Below the pieces are notes generated by a model. The model was not told the DNA's origin and made no database searches. It worked only from the letters and a program-made list of their open reading frames with translations. Made by a program: the position numbers and the translations under genes. DNA of 64,000 nt, from contig NZ_JAMGZK010000052.1 of assembly GCF_025564065.1 (NCBI RefSeq), positions 124,001 to 188,000 on the forward strand, read 5' to 3'. Position 1 is the stretch's first letter, and each line of letters opens with the position of its first letter. Shown here piece by piece: positions 1 to 8,940 of the stretch. Source of the stretch: Silvania hatchlandensis. Lineage in GTDB: Bacteria; Pseudomonadota; Gammaproteobacteria; Enterobacterales; Enterobacteriaceae.

Positions 1-551
1 GGCTGCCTGCGGGCATCACCCTGCTTGCCCCGGCATGGCATGACCGGGCGCTGGCAGATTTTGGCCTGCGCTGGCAGCGGCAGCTGGCGTTACCGCTGGG
101 TGCCACCGGGCAGCCCTTCGACGCGGCAGGGGCCACGCTTCCGGTCTCTTCTCACCACGTGCGGGTGGCGGTGGTTGGGGCGCACCTGCGCGGAATGCCG
201 CTTAACGCCCAGCTCACCACCCGCCAGGCAGTGTTTGTCGAGGCCACCGAAACCGCCCCCTATTACCGCCTGTATGCGCTGGCTAACACCCAGCCCGCCA
301 AACCGGGTATTGCCCGGGATGCTTCGGGCGCGGCCATTCAGGTGGAGCTGTGGGATATCCCGCTGGCGCGGTTTGGGGAGTTTGTTGCGGAAATTCCTGC
401 CCCGCTGGGTATCGGCTCGCTGGAGCTCGGCGACGGGCGCTGGGTGAAGGGGTTTATCTGTGAACCGGCGGCGCTGCACGATGCCACCGACATTACTGAA
501 TTCAAAGGCTGGCGTCACTGGGTTGCCCGCCAGGAGACGCGCCATGTTTAA
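1..551 (+). CDS. atzF: Allophanate hydrolase, C-terminal part (gene cut by window start)
   Basis: Only the last 182 or so residues are inside the window; the reading frame is open from base 3 and stops with TAA at 549-551. The visible part matches the C-terminal domain of allophanate hydrolases: a GAHLRGMPLN motif, then TAPYYRLYAL, KPGIARD, and a terminal FICEPAALHDATDITEFKGW block. The enzyme hydrolyses allophanate to ammonia and CO2 in the cytoplasm and is the second half of urea amidolyase. The amidase catalytic domain (Ser-cisSer-Lys) lies upstream and cannot be judged. The stop overlaps the start of the urea carboxylase gene by 8 bases, so the two are translationally coupled, which supports the assignment. 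Confidence 0.9.
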   Translation, partial: LPAGITLLAPAWHDRALADFGLRWQRQLALPLGATGQPFDAAGATLPVSSHHVRVAVVGAHLRGMPLNAQLTTRQAVFVEATETAPYYRLYALANTQPAKPGIARDASGAAIQVELWDIPLARFGEFVAEIPAPLGIGSLELGDGRWVKGFICEPAALHDATDITEFKGWRHWVARQETRHV

Positions 552-3500
552 TACCGTACTGATAGCCAACCGGGGTGAAATAGCCTGTCGCGCGATGCGC
601 ACGCTGAAACGTCTGGGGATCGCCAGCGTGGCGGTCTATTCCGATGCGGATAAAAATGCCGAGCACGTCAGACAGGCCGATATCGCCATCCCGCTGGGGG
701 GCGAGAAGGCCAGCGACAGCTATCTCAGGATCGACAAGATTATTGCCGCGGCCCGGCAAACTGGCGCCCAGGCCATCTGGCCGGGCTACGGTTTTCTCTC
801 CGAAAGCCTGCCCTTTGCCGACGCCTGTCAGCAGGCCGGGATCGTCTTTATTGGCCCCACGGCGCAGCAGATTGGTGAGTTCGGCCTCAAACACCGCGCC
901 CGCGAGCTGGCCGCACTGGCGGGCGTGCCGATGACGCCGGGAACCGGGCTGCTGAACTCGCTGGAAGAGGCGCTGGCCTCTGCAGAGTTTATTGGCTACC
1001 CGGTGATGCTGAAAAGTACCGCGGGCGGCGGTGGGATCGGCCTGACGCGCTGCGCCGATGCCGACGCTCTGGGGCAGGCGTGGGAGAGCGTGCGTCGGCT
1101 GGGGGAGCAGTTTTTCAGCGATGCAGGGGTGTTTGTCGAGCGCTGCGTTGACCGGGCGCGTCATATAGAAGTGCAGATTTTTGGCGACGGGAAAGGCAAC
1201 GTGGTGGCGCTCGGTGAACGCGACTGTTCCCTGCAGCGCCGCAACCAGAAAGTCGTGGAAGAGACTCCGGCACCCAACCTGCCCGCCAGCACCCGTGCGG
1301 CGCTGCTGGCGGCCGCGGTGCAGCTCGGTAAGCAGGTGAATTACCGCAGCGCCGGGACGGTGGAGTTTATCTATGATGCCGCGCTGGATGCTTTTTACTT
1401 CCTCGAAGTGAACACCCGCCTGCAGGTTGAGCATCCGGTAACCGAATGCGTCACCGGGCTGGATCTGGTGGAGTGTATGCTGCGCGTGGCGGCTGAAGAA
1501 TCTATCGACTGGGCACGGCTGAAGCAGGCCCCGCAGGGGGCCGCCATGGAAGTACGCATTTACGCGGAAAACCCGCTGAAAAACTTCCAGCCCAGCCCTG
1601 GCGTGTTAACCGAAGTGCTCTTTCCAGAGGACGTGCGCATCGACACCGGGGTGACCACCGGCAGCGAGGTCAGCGCTTTTTACGATCCGATGATTGCCAA
1701 ACTGATTGTGCATGCCCCAACCCGCGAAGCGGCGCTGGAAAAACTGCACACCGCGCTGAACGCCACGCGCCTGCACGGCATCACCACCAATCTGGACTAT
1801 CTGCGTCAGATTACCGCCAGCGAGGCCTTCCGCACCGGCAGCGTCTGGACGCGAATGCTCGACAGTGTGATCGCAACCTCAGCAGTGATTGAAGTGATCC
1901 AGCCCGGCACCTGGAGCAGCGTCCAGGATTATCCTGGGCGTCTGGGCTACTGGGATATCGGCGTCCCGCCTTCCGGCCCGATGGATGATTTTGCCTTCCG
2001 CCTGGCCAACCGCATCGTCGGCAACCATGAATCCGCAGCCGGGCTGGAGTTCACCCTGCAGGGGCCGGTGCTGCAATTCCACACTGCGGCGCTGATTGCC
2101 CTGACCGGGGCCGATTGCCATGCGTTGCTGGACGGTGAGCCGGTGCCGCTGTGGCAGCCGGTGTCGGTGGCGGCCGGTCAGACCCTGACGTTAGGGCGCG
2201 CCCGAAGCGGCTGTCGCGGCTACCTTGCCGTGCGCAATGGCCTGGATGTGCCGCAATACCTCGGCAGTCGTTCGACCTTTGCGCTGGGCCAGTTTGGCGG
2301 CCACGCCGGACGCACGCTGCGGGTGGCGGACCTGCTGCCCGTCTCGAATCCGTTGCTTGCTGCCTGCACCACCCCTGCACCGGTGAGTGAACCCAAAGCC
2401 CTCTCAGGGTCACTGATCCCCACCTACGACGATATCTGGCGCATTGGCGTGCTGTACGGCCCCCACGGTGCACCGGACTTCTTTACTCAGGAGGCGATTG
2501 ATACCTTTTTTGCCAGCGACTGGCAGGTGCATTACAACTCCAACCGCCTCGGCGTGCGTCTGGTAGGGCCAAAACCGAGCTGGACCCGGCCGAACGGCGG
2601 GGAAGCGGGGCTGCACCCGTCCAACGTCCATGACTGCGAATACGCGATGGGTGCCATTAACTTTACCGGCGATTTCCCGGTGATCCTCACCCAGGATGGC
2701 CCAAGCCTGGGCGGGTTTGTCTGCCCGGTGACCATTGCCAAAGCCGAGCTGTGGAAAGTGGGCCAGGTCAAACCCGGGGATCGGATCCGCTTTTACCCGA
2801 TCAGCGTGGAAGATGCGGTGGCGCGCGAAAAAGCCCAGCAGCGCAGCATTGAAACCCTGCACAGCGCGGCGCTGGCGACCTTTGCTGTGCCTTCACTGGC
2901 CGACCGGGAGGGCGTTTCTGCCGCTGCGCTGGTCGCGTTACCCGCCACGCTCGCCACGCCCGCCATTGTCTACCGTCAGGCGGGGGACAACTACATCCTG
3001 ATTGAGTACGGCGATAACGTGCTGGATCTGGCCTTGCGCCTGCGCGTCCACCTGCTGATGGAGCACCTGCGCACCCTGGCGCATCCTGGGATCAAAGAGC
3101 TTTCGCCGGGGGTGCGTTCTCTGCAGATCCGCTACGACAGCCTCGCCCTCAGCCAGCAGGCGCTGGTGGCGCTGCTGCTGGAGCTGGAATCACTGATTGG
3201 CGATGTCAGCCAGCTGAAAGTCCCGTCCCGTATCGTCCACCTGCCGATGGCGTTCGAAGACAGCGCCACGCTGGATGCCGTTAGCCGCTATACCGACACC
3301 GTGCGGGCGAGTGCGCCGTGGTTGCCCAATAACGTGGATTTTATTCAGCGCATCAACGGTCTGCCGAACCGCGAGGCGGTCAAAGAGACGATTTTTGACG
3401 CCAGCTACTTAATTCTTGGCCTCGGTGATGTTTATCTCGGCGCGCCCTGCGCAGTACCGATTGACCCGCGCCATCGTCTGCTCAGTTCCAAATACAACCC

Positions 3501-4161
3501 GGCGCGCACCTTTACCGCCGAGGGCACAGTGGGCATCGGCGGGATGTACATGTGTATTTATGGCATGGACTCCCCGGGCGGGTACCAGCTGGTGGGGCGC
3601 ACCTTACCCATCTGGAACAAATTCCTTAAAAACGAACAGTTCAGCGCGGGAGAACCCTGGCTGCTGCACTTCTTTGACCAGGTGCGTTTCTACCCGGTCA
3701 GCGAAGAGGAACTGATTCAGCTGCGGGACGATTTCCGCGAAGGGCGCGCCACGGTGCGCATCGAGGAGACGGTGTTCGACTTCCCGGCGCATCTGCAGTT
3801 CCTGCAGGACCATGCAGAGGACATTGCCCGTTTCCGTCAGCATCAGTCCACCGCGTTTGAGGCCGAAGTGGAACGCTGGCAGCTCGATGACCAGCAGGCA
3901 GCGATCGACATTCCCCTCCCGCCTGCGGAGGAGGTTATCGACGAAGCGGCCCTGCCGGTGACCGCCGACATGAACGGCAATATCTGGAAAGTGCTGGTGG
4001 AACCCGGTACCAGGGTTGAAGCCGGTCAGACGCTGATCATCGTCGAAGCGATGAAAATGGAGCTGGCGATTACCGCACCCCAGGCAGGGGTGGTGAAACG
4101 CATCGGCTGTCAGCCCGGACGTCCGGTAAGCCCCGGCGACACCCTGCTGTGGCTGGAATAA
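544..4161 (+). CDS. uca: Urea carboxylase (biotin-dependent)
   Basis: A 1205-residue, single-chain biotin carboxylase that makes allophanate from urea, bicarbonate and ATP. The order of domains is biotin carboxylase (about residues 1-450, starting MFNTVLIANRGEIACRAMR and with the ATP-grasp glycine run STAGGGGIGL), a KipI/KipA-like carboxyltransferase region (about 460-1100), and a biotinyl carrier domain with VEAMKMEL, the biotinylated lysine being about residue 1171. The start at 544 was chosen over an upstream extension because it gives the canonical N terminus of the family and overlaps the atzF stop. Guanidine carboxylases are close relatives, and I cannot exclude that substrate from sequence reading alone. 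The urea importer genes downstream and the absence in the window of carboxyguanidine deiminase subunits favour urea. Confidence 0.93.
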   Translation: MFNTVLIANRGEIACRAMRTLKRLGIASVAVYSDADKNAEHVRQADIAIPLGGEKASDSYLRIDKIIAAARQTGAQAIWPGYGFLSESLPFADACQQAGIVFIGPTAQQIGEFGLKHRARELAALAGVPMTPGTGLLNSLEEALASAEFIGYPVMLKSTAGGGGIGLTRCADADALGQAWESVRRLGEQFFSDAGVFVERCVDRARHIEVQIFGDGKGNVVALGERDCSLQRRNQKVVEETPAPNLPASTRAALLAAAVQLGKQVNYRSAGTVEFIYDAALDAFYFLEVNTRLQVEHPVTECVTGLDLVECMLRVAAEESIDWARLKQAPQGAAMEVRIYAENPLKNFQPSPGVLTEVLFPEDVRIDTGVTTGSEVSAFYDPMIAKLIVHAPTREAALEKLHTALNATRLHGITTNLDYLRQITASEAFRTGSVWTRMLDSVIATSAVIEVIQPGTWSSVQDYPGRLGYWDIGVPPSGPMDDFAFRLANRIVGNHESAAGLEFTLQGPVLQFHTAALIALTGADCHALLDGEPVPLWQPVSVAAGQTLTLGRARSGCRGYLAVRNGLDVPQYLGSRSTFALGQFGGHAGRTLRVADLLPVSNPLLAACTTPAPVSEPKALSGSLIPTYDDIWRIGVLYGPHGAPDFFTQEAIDTFFASDWQVHYNSNRLGVRLVGPKPSWTRPNGGEAGLHPSNVHDCEYAMGAINFTGDFPVILTQDGPSLGGFVCPVTIAKAELWKVGQVKPGDRIRFYPISVEDAVAREKAQQRSIETLHSAALATFAVPSLADREGVSAAALVALPATLATPAIVYRQAGDNYILIEYGDNVLDLALRLRVHLLMEHLRTLAHPGIKELSPGVRSLQIRYDSLALSQQALVALLLELESLIGDVSQLKVPSRIVHLPMAFEDSATLDAVSRYTDTVRASAPWLPNNVDFIQRINGLPNREAVKETIFDASYLILGLGDVYLGAPCAVPIDPRHRLLSSKYNPARTFTAEGTVGIGGMYMCIYGMDSPGGYQLVGRTLPIWNKFLKNEQFSAGEPWLLHFFDQVRFYPVSEEELIQLRDDFREGRATVRIEETVFDFPAHLQFLQDHAEDIARFRQHQSTAFEAEVERWQLDDQQAAIDIPLPPAEEVIDEAALPVTADMNGNIWKVLVEPGTRVEAGQTLIIVEAMKMELAITAPQAGVVKRIGCQPGRPVSPGDTLLWLE

Positions 4162-4164
4162 GCG

Positions 4165-4872
4165 ATGGCGACGGTGAGCGATAAAAACGGTAAAAAGCGC
4201 CCGGTGGGGCTGGCCGAGCGCATTTATCACGCGCTGAAAAACGACATTTTCGATTTTCGGCTGATGCCCGGGGCGCATTTCAGCGAAAACGAAATCTCTG
4301 AACGCATGGCGGCGAGTCGGACGCCGGTCCGCCAGGCGCTGTTCTGGCTTGAGCATGAAGGCTATGTGCAGGTCTATTCCCGCAGCGGCTGGCAGGTTAA
4401 ACCGTTCGACTTTAGCTATTACGAAGCGCTGTACGACTTTCGCATCGTACTGGAAAGGGAAGCCGTGAAGCGCCTGTGCGCGATGCCGCCTGCGATCTGC
4501 GCCAGTCATCTGACGGAACTGGTCAGCTTCTGGATTGACGCGGATCGCATGGCGCCGGGTAAAGCCCTGTCGCGCCAGGATGAGGCCTTTCATACCACTC
4601 TGGTACGGGCCAGTGGTAACGCGGAGATGGCGCGGGTCCACGTGGAGCTAACCGAGAAAATGCGCATCATCCGCCACCTTGATTTCACCCGTAAGGACCG
4701 GGTCGAGGCGACCTATAACGAACACGCCCAGGTGTTAGAGGCGATCCTGAAACAGCAAACCGAGGAGGCGCAGCGCATTCTGACGGCACACATTTCACAG
4801 AGTAAAGCCGAGGTCAGACAAATCACCTTACACCGGCTTCAGCAGGCCAGTTTACAACCCGTTTCACCTTAG
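4165..4872 (+). CDS. GntR/FadR-family transcriptional regulator
   Basis: This 235-residue protein has a GntR winged helix at about residues 14-80 (LAERIYHALKNDIF, then SENEISERMAASRTPVRQAL with the typical recognition helix). An FCD-type all-helical ligand domain follows, with the spaced acidic and histidine residues that usually bind metal (DFRIVLERE, DEAFHTTLVRASGN, YNEHAQVLEAI). The gene begins 3 bases after the urea carboxylase stop and precedes urtA by 65 bases, so it sits inside the urea operon. It most likely controls urea carboxylase and importer expression in response to a pathway metabolite; this role is inferred from position only. Confidence 0.85.
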   Translation: MATVSDKNGKKRPVGLAERIYHALKNDIFDFRLMPGAHFSENEISERMAASRTPVRQALFWLEHEGYVQVYSRSGWQVKPFDFSYYEALYDFRIVLEREAVKRLCAMPPAICASHLTELVSFWIDADRMAPGKALSRQDEAFHTTLVRASGNAEMARVHVELTEKMRIIRHLDFTRKDRVEATYNEHAQVLEAILKQQTEEAQRILTAHISQSKAEVRQITLHRLQQASLQPVSP

Positions 4873-4886
4873 TTGTGGTTCCTGCT

Positions 4887-4900
4887 CCACCGTGCGGTGG
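4887..4900 (+). repeat. Short GC-rich hairpin before urtA
   Basis: CCACCG and CGGTGG are separated by TG in the 65-base gap between the GntR gene and urtA. The hairpin is followed by an AAAATAA stretch, not by a T run, so it is not a classical terminator. It could modulate read-through or protect the urtA mRNA end. Confidence 0.4.
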
Positions 4901-4937
4901 GGAAAATAATGTTTCACTCTCATTTAGGGGTTTGGTC

Positions 4938-6209
4938 ATGAAAAGACGTTCTTTACTGAAAGCATTTGCCCTGTCAGCCACCGTTGTGAGCATGGGCTTC
5001 TCGTTGCAGGTTTACGCCGCAGAGACCATTAAAGTGGGGATCATGCACTCCCTTTCCGGCACCATGGCGATCTCGGAATCCCCGCTGAAGGACATGGCGC
5101 TGATGACGATTGCCGAAATCAACGCCAAAGGCGGGGTGCTGGGCAAGCAGCTGGAACCGGTAGTGGTGGATCCGGCCTCTAACTGGCCGCTGTTCGCGGA
5201 AAAGGCCCGCCAGCTGCTGACGCAGGATAAAGCGGCGGTCGTGTTTGGCTGCTGGACGTCGGTCTCGCGTAAATCGGTGCTGCCGGTATTCGAGGAGCTG
5301 AACGGTCTGCTGTTCTACCCGGTTCAGTATGAAGGGGAAGAAATGTCGCCGAACGTGTTCTACACCGGCGCGGCGCCTAACCAGCAGGCGATCCCGGCGG
5401 TGGAGTACATGATGAGCGAAGACGGCGGCAGCGCAAAACGCTTCTTCCTGCTGGGCACCGACTACGTCTACCCGCGTACCACTAACAAAATCCTGCGCGC
5501 GTTCCTGCATGCGAAAGGCGTCCAGGATAAAGACATTGAAGAGGTCTACACCCCGTTTGGTTACAGCGATTACCAGACCATCGTCTCCAACATCAAAAAA
5601 TTCTCTGCGGGCGGCAAAACGGCGGTGATCTCCACCATCAATGGCGACTCTAACGTTCCGTTCTATAAAGAGCTGGCAAACCAGGGCATCAAAGCGACGG
5701 ATGTGCCGGTTATCGCGTTCTCGGTCGGTGAAGAGGAGCTGCGCGGGATCGACACCAAACCGCTGGTCGGCCATCTGGCGGCGTGGAACTACTTTGAGTC
5801 GGTCACCAATCCAGTGAACACCAAATTTGTTGCCGACTACCGCGCGTATGCCAAAGCCCACAAGCTGCCGAATGCAGACACGGTGGTCACCAACGACCCG
5901 ATGGAGGCGACCTACGTCGGGATCCATATGTGGGCACAGGCCGTTGAAAAAGCGGGCACCACCGACGTGGATAAAGTGCGGGCGGCGATGGCCGGCCAGA
6001 CCTTCGTTGCGCCGGCGGGCTATACGCTGACCATGGATGCCACCAACCATCACTTACACAAACCGGTGATGATTGGCGAAATCGAAGGCAACGGCCAGTT
6101 CAACGTGGTGTGGAATACCGACCAGCCGATCCGCGCCCAGCCGTGGAGTCCGTACATCGCGGGCAATGATAAAAAACCGGAGACCCCGGTGGTTACCGCC
6201 AGTAAATAA
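4938..6209 (+). CDS. urtA: Urea ABC transporter, substrate-binding protein UrtA
   Basis: A 423-residue periplasmic binding protein of the branched-chain amino acid/amide type (type I fold). The N terminus MKRRSLLKAFALSA carries a twin-arginine-like pair and is followed by a hydrophobic segment and the cleavage-type VYAAET. The mature part starts with IKVGIMHSLSGTMAISE, which is the signature of UrtA and AmiC-like urea or amide binders. It then has SNWPLFAEKARQLL and FGCWTSVSRKSVLPVFE, the conserved ligand-pocket blocks of urea-binding proteins. The ATG at 4938 was preferred to a GTG at 4875 because the latter would put 21 unrelated residues before the signal peptide. It is the first gene of urtABCDE. 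Confidence 0.92.
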   Translation: MKRRSLLKAFALSATVVSMGFSLQVYAAETIKVGIMHSLSGTMAISESPLKDMALMTIAEINAKGGVLGKQLEPVVVDPASNWPLFAEKARQLLTQDKAAVVFGCWTSVSRKSVLPVFEELNGLLFYPVQYEGEEMSPNVFYTGAAPNQQAIPAVEYMMSEDGGSAKRFFLLGTDYVYPRTTNKILRAFLHAKGVQDKDIEEVYTPFGYSDYQTIVSNIKKFSAGGKTAVISTINGDSNVPFYKELANQGIKATDVPVIAFSVGEEELRGIDTKPLVGHLAAWNYFESVTNPVNTKFVADYRAYAKAHKLPNADTVVTNDPMEATYVGIHMWAQAVEKAGTTDVDKVRAAMAGQTFVAPAGYTLTMDATNHHLHKPVMIGEIEGNGQFNVVWNTDQPIRAQPWSPYIAGNDKKPETPVVTASK

Positions 6210-6224
6210 ACCCGTAGGGTAGGC

Positions 6225-6251
6225 GACAGGGGCAGGGTTGCTGCCCCTGTC
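6225..6251 (+). repeat. Perfect stem-loop between urtA and urtB
   Basis: GACAGGGGCAG and CTGCCCCTGTC form an 11-bp perfect stem with the 5-base loop GGTTG, 16 bases after the urtA stop and 38 bases before the urtB start. There is no T run after it. Hairpins at this place behind binding-protein genes commonly protect the upstream mRNA and allow more binding protein than permease, which is the inferred role here. Confidence 0.75.
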
Positions 6252-6289
6252 AGCGGGTGAATGTTCCCCCATCAAAAGACGCTGACACC

Positions 6290-7864
6290 ATGAAAATATT
6301 CCCGGCTTTGGGCTTTCTTCTTTTCAGCTGGCTGCTGATGACCGCGTCGGCGCAGGCTGGACCCGCCGCTGACTACGGTAAGGCCAGCCGCACGCAGCAG
6401 GCGCAGCTGCTCCAGCAGTGGTCTGCCGCACCCCAGGCATCGCGTTTGCCGCTGTTGCAGGCGCTGAATAACGAAACGGTGGTTGTCGATTCGAACGGCC
6501 AGCTCTTCGTCGAGCAGGGCGATAAACCGGTGGCGCTGGAGGGCGATGTCACGCCCACGGGCGCGATGAAAAAAGTGTTTATGAATAACCGCATTCGTGG
6601 CCTGGTGGCCAGCGCGCTGGCGATGCATCAGCTGGTCAGCGACGACGACAGCGTGCGCCTGCGGGCGGCGCAGACCCTGCAAAATAGCGCCCAGGCCGAC
6701 CAGCTGCCCTTCCTTAACGCCCGACTGGCGGCGGAGAAAAACGACGCGGTGCACAGCGCACTCGCCATTGTGGTGGCGAACTTACAGCTTTCCGACAGCC
6801 GGGCCGACCTGCGCCTGCAGGCGGTTAAGCTGCTGGGCGAAACCAGCGATCCGCAGGTACAGGGCAGCCTGATACGGCTGACGCAGCCGCAAAATGAGCC
6901 GGACGCCGCCGTGCGTGCCGCCGCCGCAGAGAGCCTTAAGCAGGTGCAGCAGCGCCTGAAGTGGGGCGACTGGCTGGGGCAGGCGTTCAGCGGCATCTCT
7001 TTGGGCTCGATTTTGCTGCTGGCGGCGCTGGGGCTGGCGATCACTTACGGCCTGCTGGGGGTGATCAATATGGCGCACGGCGAAATGCTGATGCTCGGCG
7101 CGTACTCCACCTGGCTGGTGCAGGATCTGTTTCAGCGCCTCGCCCCCGACTGGCTGATGTTCTACCCGCTGGTGGCGCTGCCGGTGGCATTTGCGATCAC
7201 CGCCTGCGTCGGAATGATCCTTGAACGCACCGTTATTCGCCACCTGTACGGCAGGCCGCTGGAAACCCTGCTGGCGACCTGGGGGATCAGCCTGATGCTG
7301 ATCCAGCTGGTGCGCGTGTTGTTCGGATCGCAAAACCTCGAGGTCGCCAACCCGGCATGGCTCTCCGGCGGCTGGGCGGTTCTGCCCAACCTGGTCCTGC
7401 CGTATAACCGCATCGCGGTGATCGTCTTTGTTATCGGGGTATTAACCCTGACCTGGCTGCTGCTGAATAAAACCCGTCTGGGGATGAACGTGCGGGCGGT
7501 GACGCAAAACCGCCGAATGGCCGACTGCTGTGGCGTGCCGACCGGACGTATTGACATGCTGGCGTTCGGGTTAGGGTCCGGTATCGCCGGACTCGGCGGC
7601 GTGGCGTTGTCGCAGCTGGGTAACGTCGGCCCGGAGCTGGGGCAGGGCTACATTATCGACTCGTTCCTCGTGGTGGTGACCGGCGGCGTCGGACAGCTGG
7701 CCGGAACGGTGGTGGCGGCGCTGGGGTTGGGTCTGCTCAATAAAGTGCTGGAGCCGCAAATCGGTGCGGTGCTGGGCAAGATCGCCATTCTGATCTTGAT
7801 TGTGCTGTTTATTCAAAAGCGGCCGCAAGGCTTGTTTGCATTCAAAGGGCGGGTAATTGACTGA
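6290..7864 (+). CDS. urtB: Urea ABC transporter permease UrtB with N-terminal extracytoplasmic extension
   Basis: This 524-residue protein is much longer than LivH-type permeases (about 300). It has a signal-like segment at residues 5-23 (ALGFLLFSWLLMTASAQA). About 200 residues follow of helical, HEAT-like sequence rich in alanine and leucine (LRAAQTLQNSA, LRLQAVKLLGETSDPQVQ). Only then comes the LivH-like membrane domain, with GLLGVINMAHGEMLMLGAY, FGSQNLEVANP and GNVGPELGQGYIIDSFLVVV. The extension is known for UrtB of many bacteria. The ATG at 6290 is used because it directly starts the signal segment. The urtB stop shares one base with the urtC start. Confidence 0.92.
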   Translation: MKIFPALGFLLFSWLLMTASAQAGPAADYGKASRTQQAQLLQQWSAAPQASRLPLLQALNNETVVVDSNGQLFVEQGDKPVALEGDVTPTGAMKKVFMNNRIRGLVASALAMHQLVSDDDSVRLRAAQTLQNSAQADQLPFLNARLAAEKNDAVHSALAIVVANLQLSDSRADLRLQAVKLLGETSDPQVQGSLIRLTQPQNEPDAAVRAAAAESLKQVQQRLKWGDWLGQAFSGISLGSILLLAALGLAITYGLLGVINMAHGEMLMLGAYSTWLVQDLFQRLAPDWLMFYPLVALPVAFAITACVGMILERTVIRHLYGRPLETLLATWGISLMLIQLVRVLFGSQNLEVANPAWLSGGWAVLPNLVLPYNRIAVIVFVIGVLTLTWLLLNKTRLGMNVRAVTQNRRMADCCGVPTGRIDMLAFGLGSGIAGLGGVALSQLGNVGPELGQGYIIDSFLVVVTGGVGQLAGTVVAALGLGLLNKVLEPQIGAVLGKIAILILIVLFIQKRPQGLFAFKGRVID

Positions 7865-8940
7865 TGAGCCAACCTATCACCTTGACGATGGCCCGACGCG
7901 CGCCGCGCCTGACCGGCACGCTGGCCTCGCTCATTCTGGCAGCGCTGCTGGTGCTGCCTTTTCTCGCGCTGCTACCGGCCGATAACCCGCTGGCCATCTC
8001 CACCTATACGCTAACGCTGGTCGGTAAAATTCTGTGCTATGCCGTGGTTGCGGTGGCGTTGGATCTGGTGTGGGGCTACGCCGGGCTGCTGTCGCTGGGG
8101 CACGGACTGTTCTTCGCCCTCGGCGGGTATGCGATGGGGATGTATCTGATGCGCCAGGCCTCCGGCGAGGGGCTGCCCGCGTTTATGTCTTTCCTCTCGT
8201 GGACCGAGCTGCCCTGGTTCTGGACGGGAACCCAGCATTTTGCCTGGGCGCTGTGCCTGATCGTGCTGGTGCCGGGCCTGCTGGCGCTGGTGTTTGGCTA
8301 CTTTGCCTTCCGCTCGCGCATCAAAGATGTTTACTTCTCGATCATGACCCAGGCGCTGACCTACGCCGGGATGCTGCTGTTTTTCCGTAACGAAACGGGC
8401 TTTGGCGGCAACAACGGATTTACCGGGTTTACCACTCTGCTGGGCTTTCCGGTGTCGGCAACCGGCACCCGCATCGCGCTGTTTATCGCCACCGTGCTGC
8501 TGCTGGCGGGCTCGCTGGCGATTGGCGTGCTGCTCACCCGCAGCAAGTATGGCCGGGTGCTGACCGCCGTGCGCGATGCGGAAAACCGGCTGATGTTCTG
8601 CGGCTACGACCCGAAAGGCTTCAAGCTATTTGTCTGGACGCTCTCTGCGGTGCTGTGTGGCCTGGCAGGCGCCCTGTATGTGCCGCAGGTGGGGATTATT
8701 AACCCCGGCGAAATGTCGCCCACCAACTCGATTGAGGCGGCGATCTGGGTGGCACTGGGGGGACGCGGGTCGCTGATTGGCCCAATCCTTGGGGCCGGGA
8801 TCGTTAACGGGGCCAAGAGCTGGTTCACTGTCGCCTTCCCGGATTACTGGCTGTTTTTCCTTGGACTGATGTTTATTCTCGTCACGCTTTTTCTCCCGCG
8901 CGGCGTGATTGGCCTGCTCAAACGGAGGAAGCATGACTGA
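7864..8940 (+). CDS. urtC: Urea ABC transporter permease UrtC
   Basis: This 358-residue polytopic inner-membrane protein is of the LivM family. Typical blocks are VALDLVWGYAGLLSLGHGLFFALGGYAMGMY, shown here as VWGYAGLLSLGHGLFFALGG, then FFRNETGFGGNNGFTGFT, and near the end AIWVALGGRGSLIGPILGA. It pairs with UrtB to form the urea channel of the importer. The start overlaps the urtB stop by one base (TGATG), and its own stop overlaps the urtD start by 8 bases, so translation through the operon is coupled. Confidence 0.93.
   Translation: MSQPITLTMARRAPRLTGTLASLILAALLVLPFLALLPADNPLAISTYTLTLVGKILCYAVVAVALDLVWGYAGLLSLGHGLFFALGGYAMGMYLMRQASGEGLPAFMSFLSWTELPWFWTGTQHFAWALCLIVLVPGLLALVFGYFAFRSRIKDVYFSIMTQALTYAGMLLFFRNETGFGGNNGFTGFTTLLGFPVSATGTRIALFIATVLLLAGSLAIGVLLTRSKYGRVLTAVRDAENRLMFCGYDPKGFKLFVWTLSAVLCGLAGALYVPQVGIINPGEMSPTNSIEAAIWVALGGRGSLIGPILGAGIVNGAKSWFTVAFPDYWLFFLGLMFILVTLFLPRGVIGLLKRRKHD

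Noticed and set aside
544-4161. Guanidine carboxylase in place of urea carboxylase
   Set aside because: Not excluded by sequence alone, but the neighbouring urea importer genes and absence of carboxyguanidine deiminase genes in view make urea the better call.
3604-6053. Minus-strand frames opposite urea carboxylase, the GntR gene and urtA
   Set aside because: High-GC shadow frames; the plus-strand genes are certain and overlap them fully.
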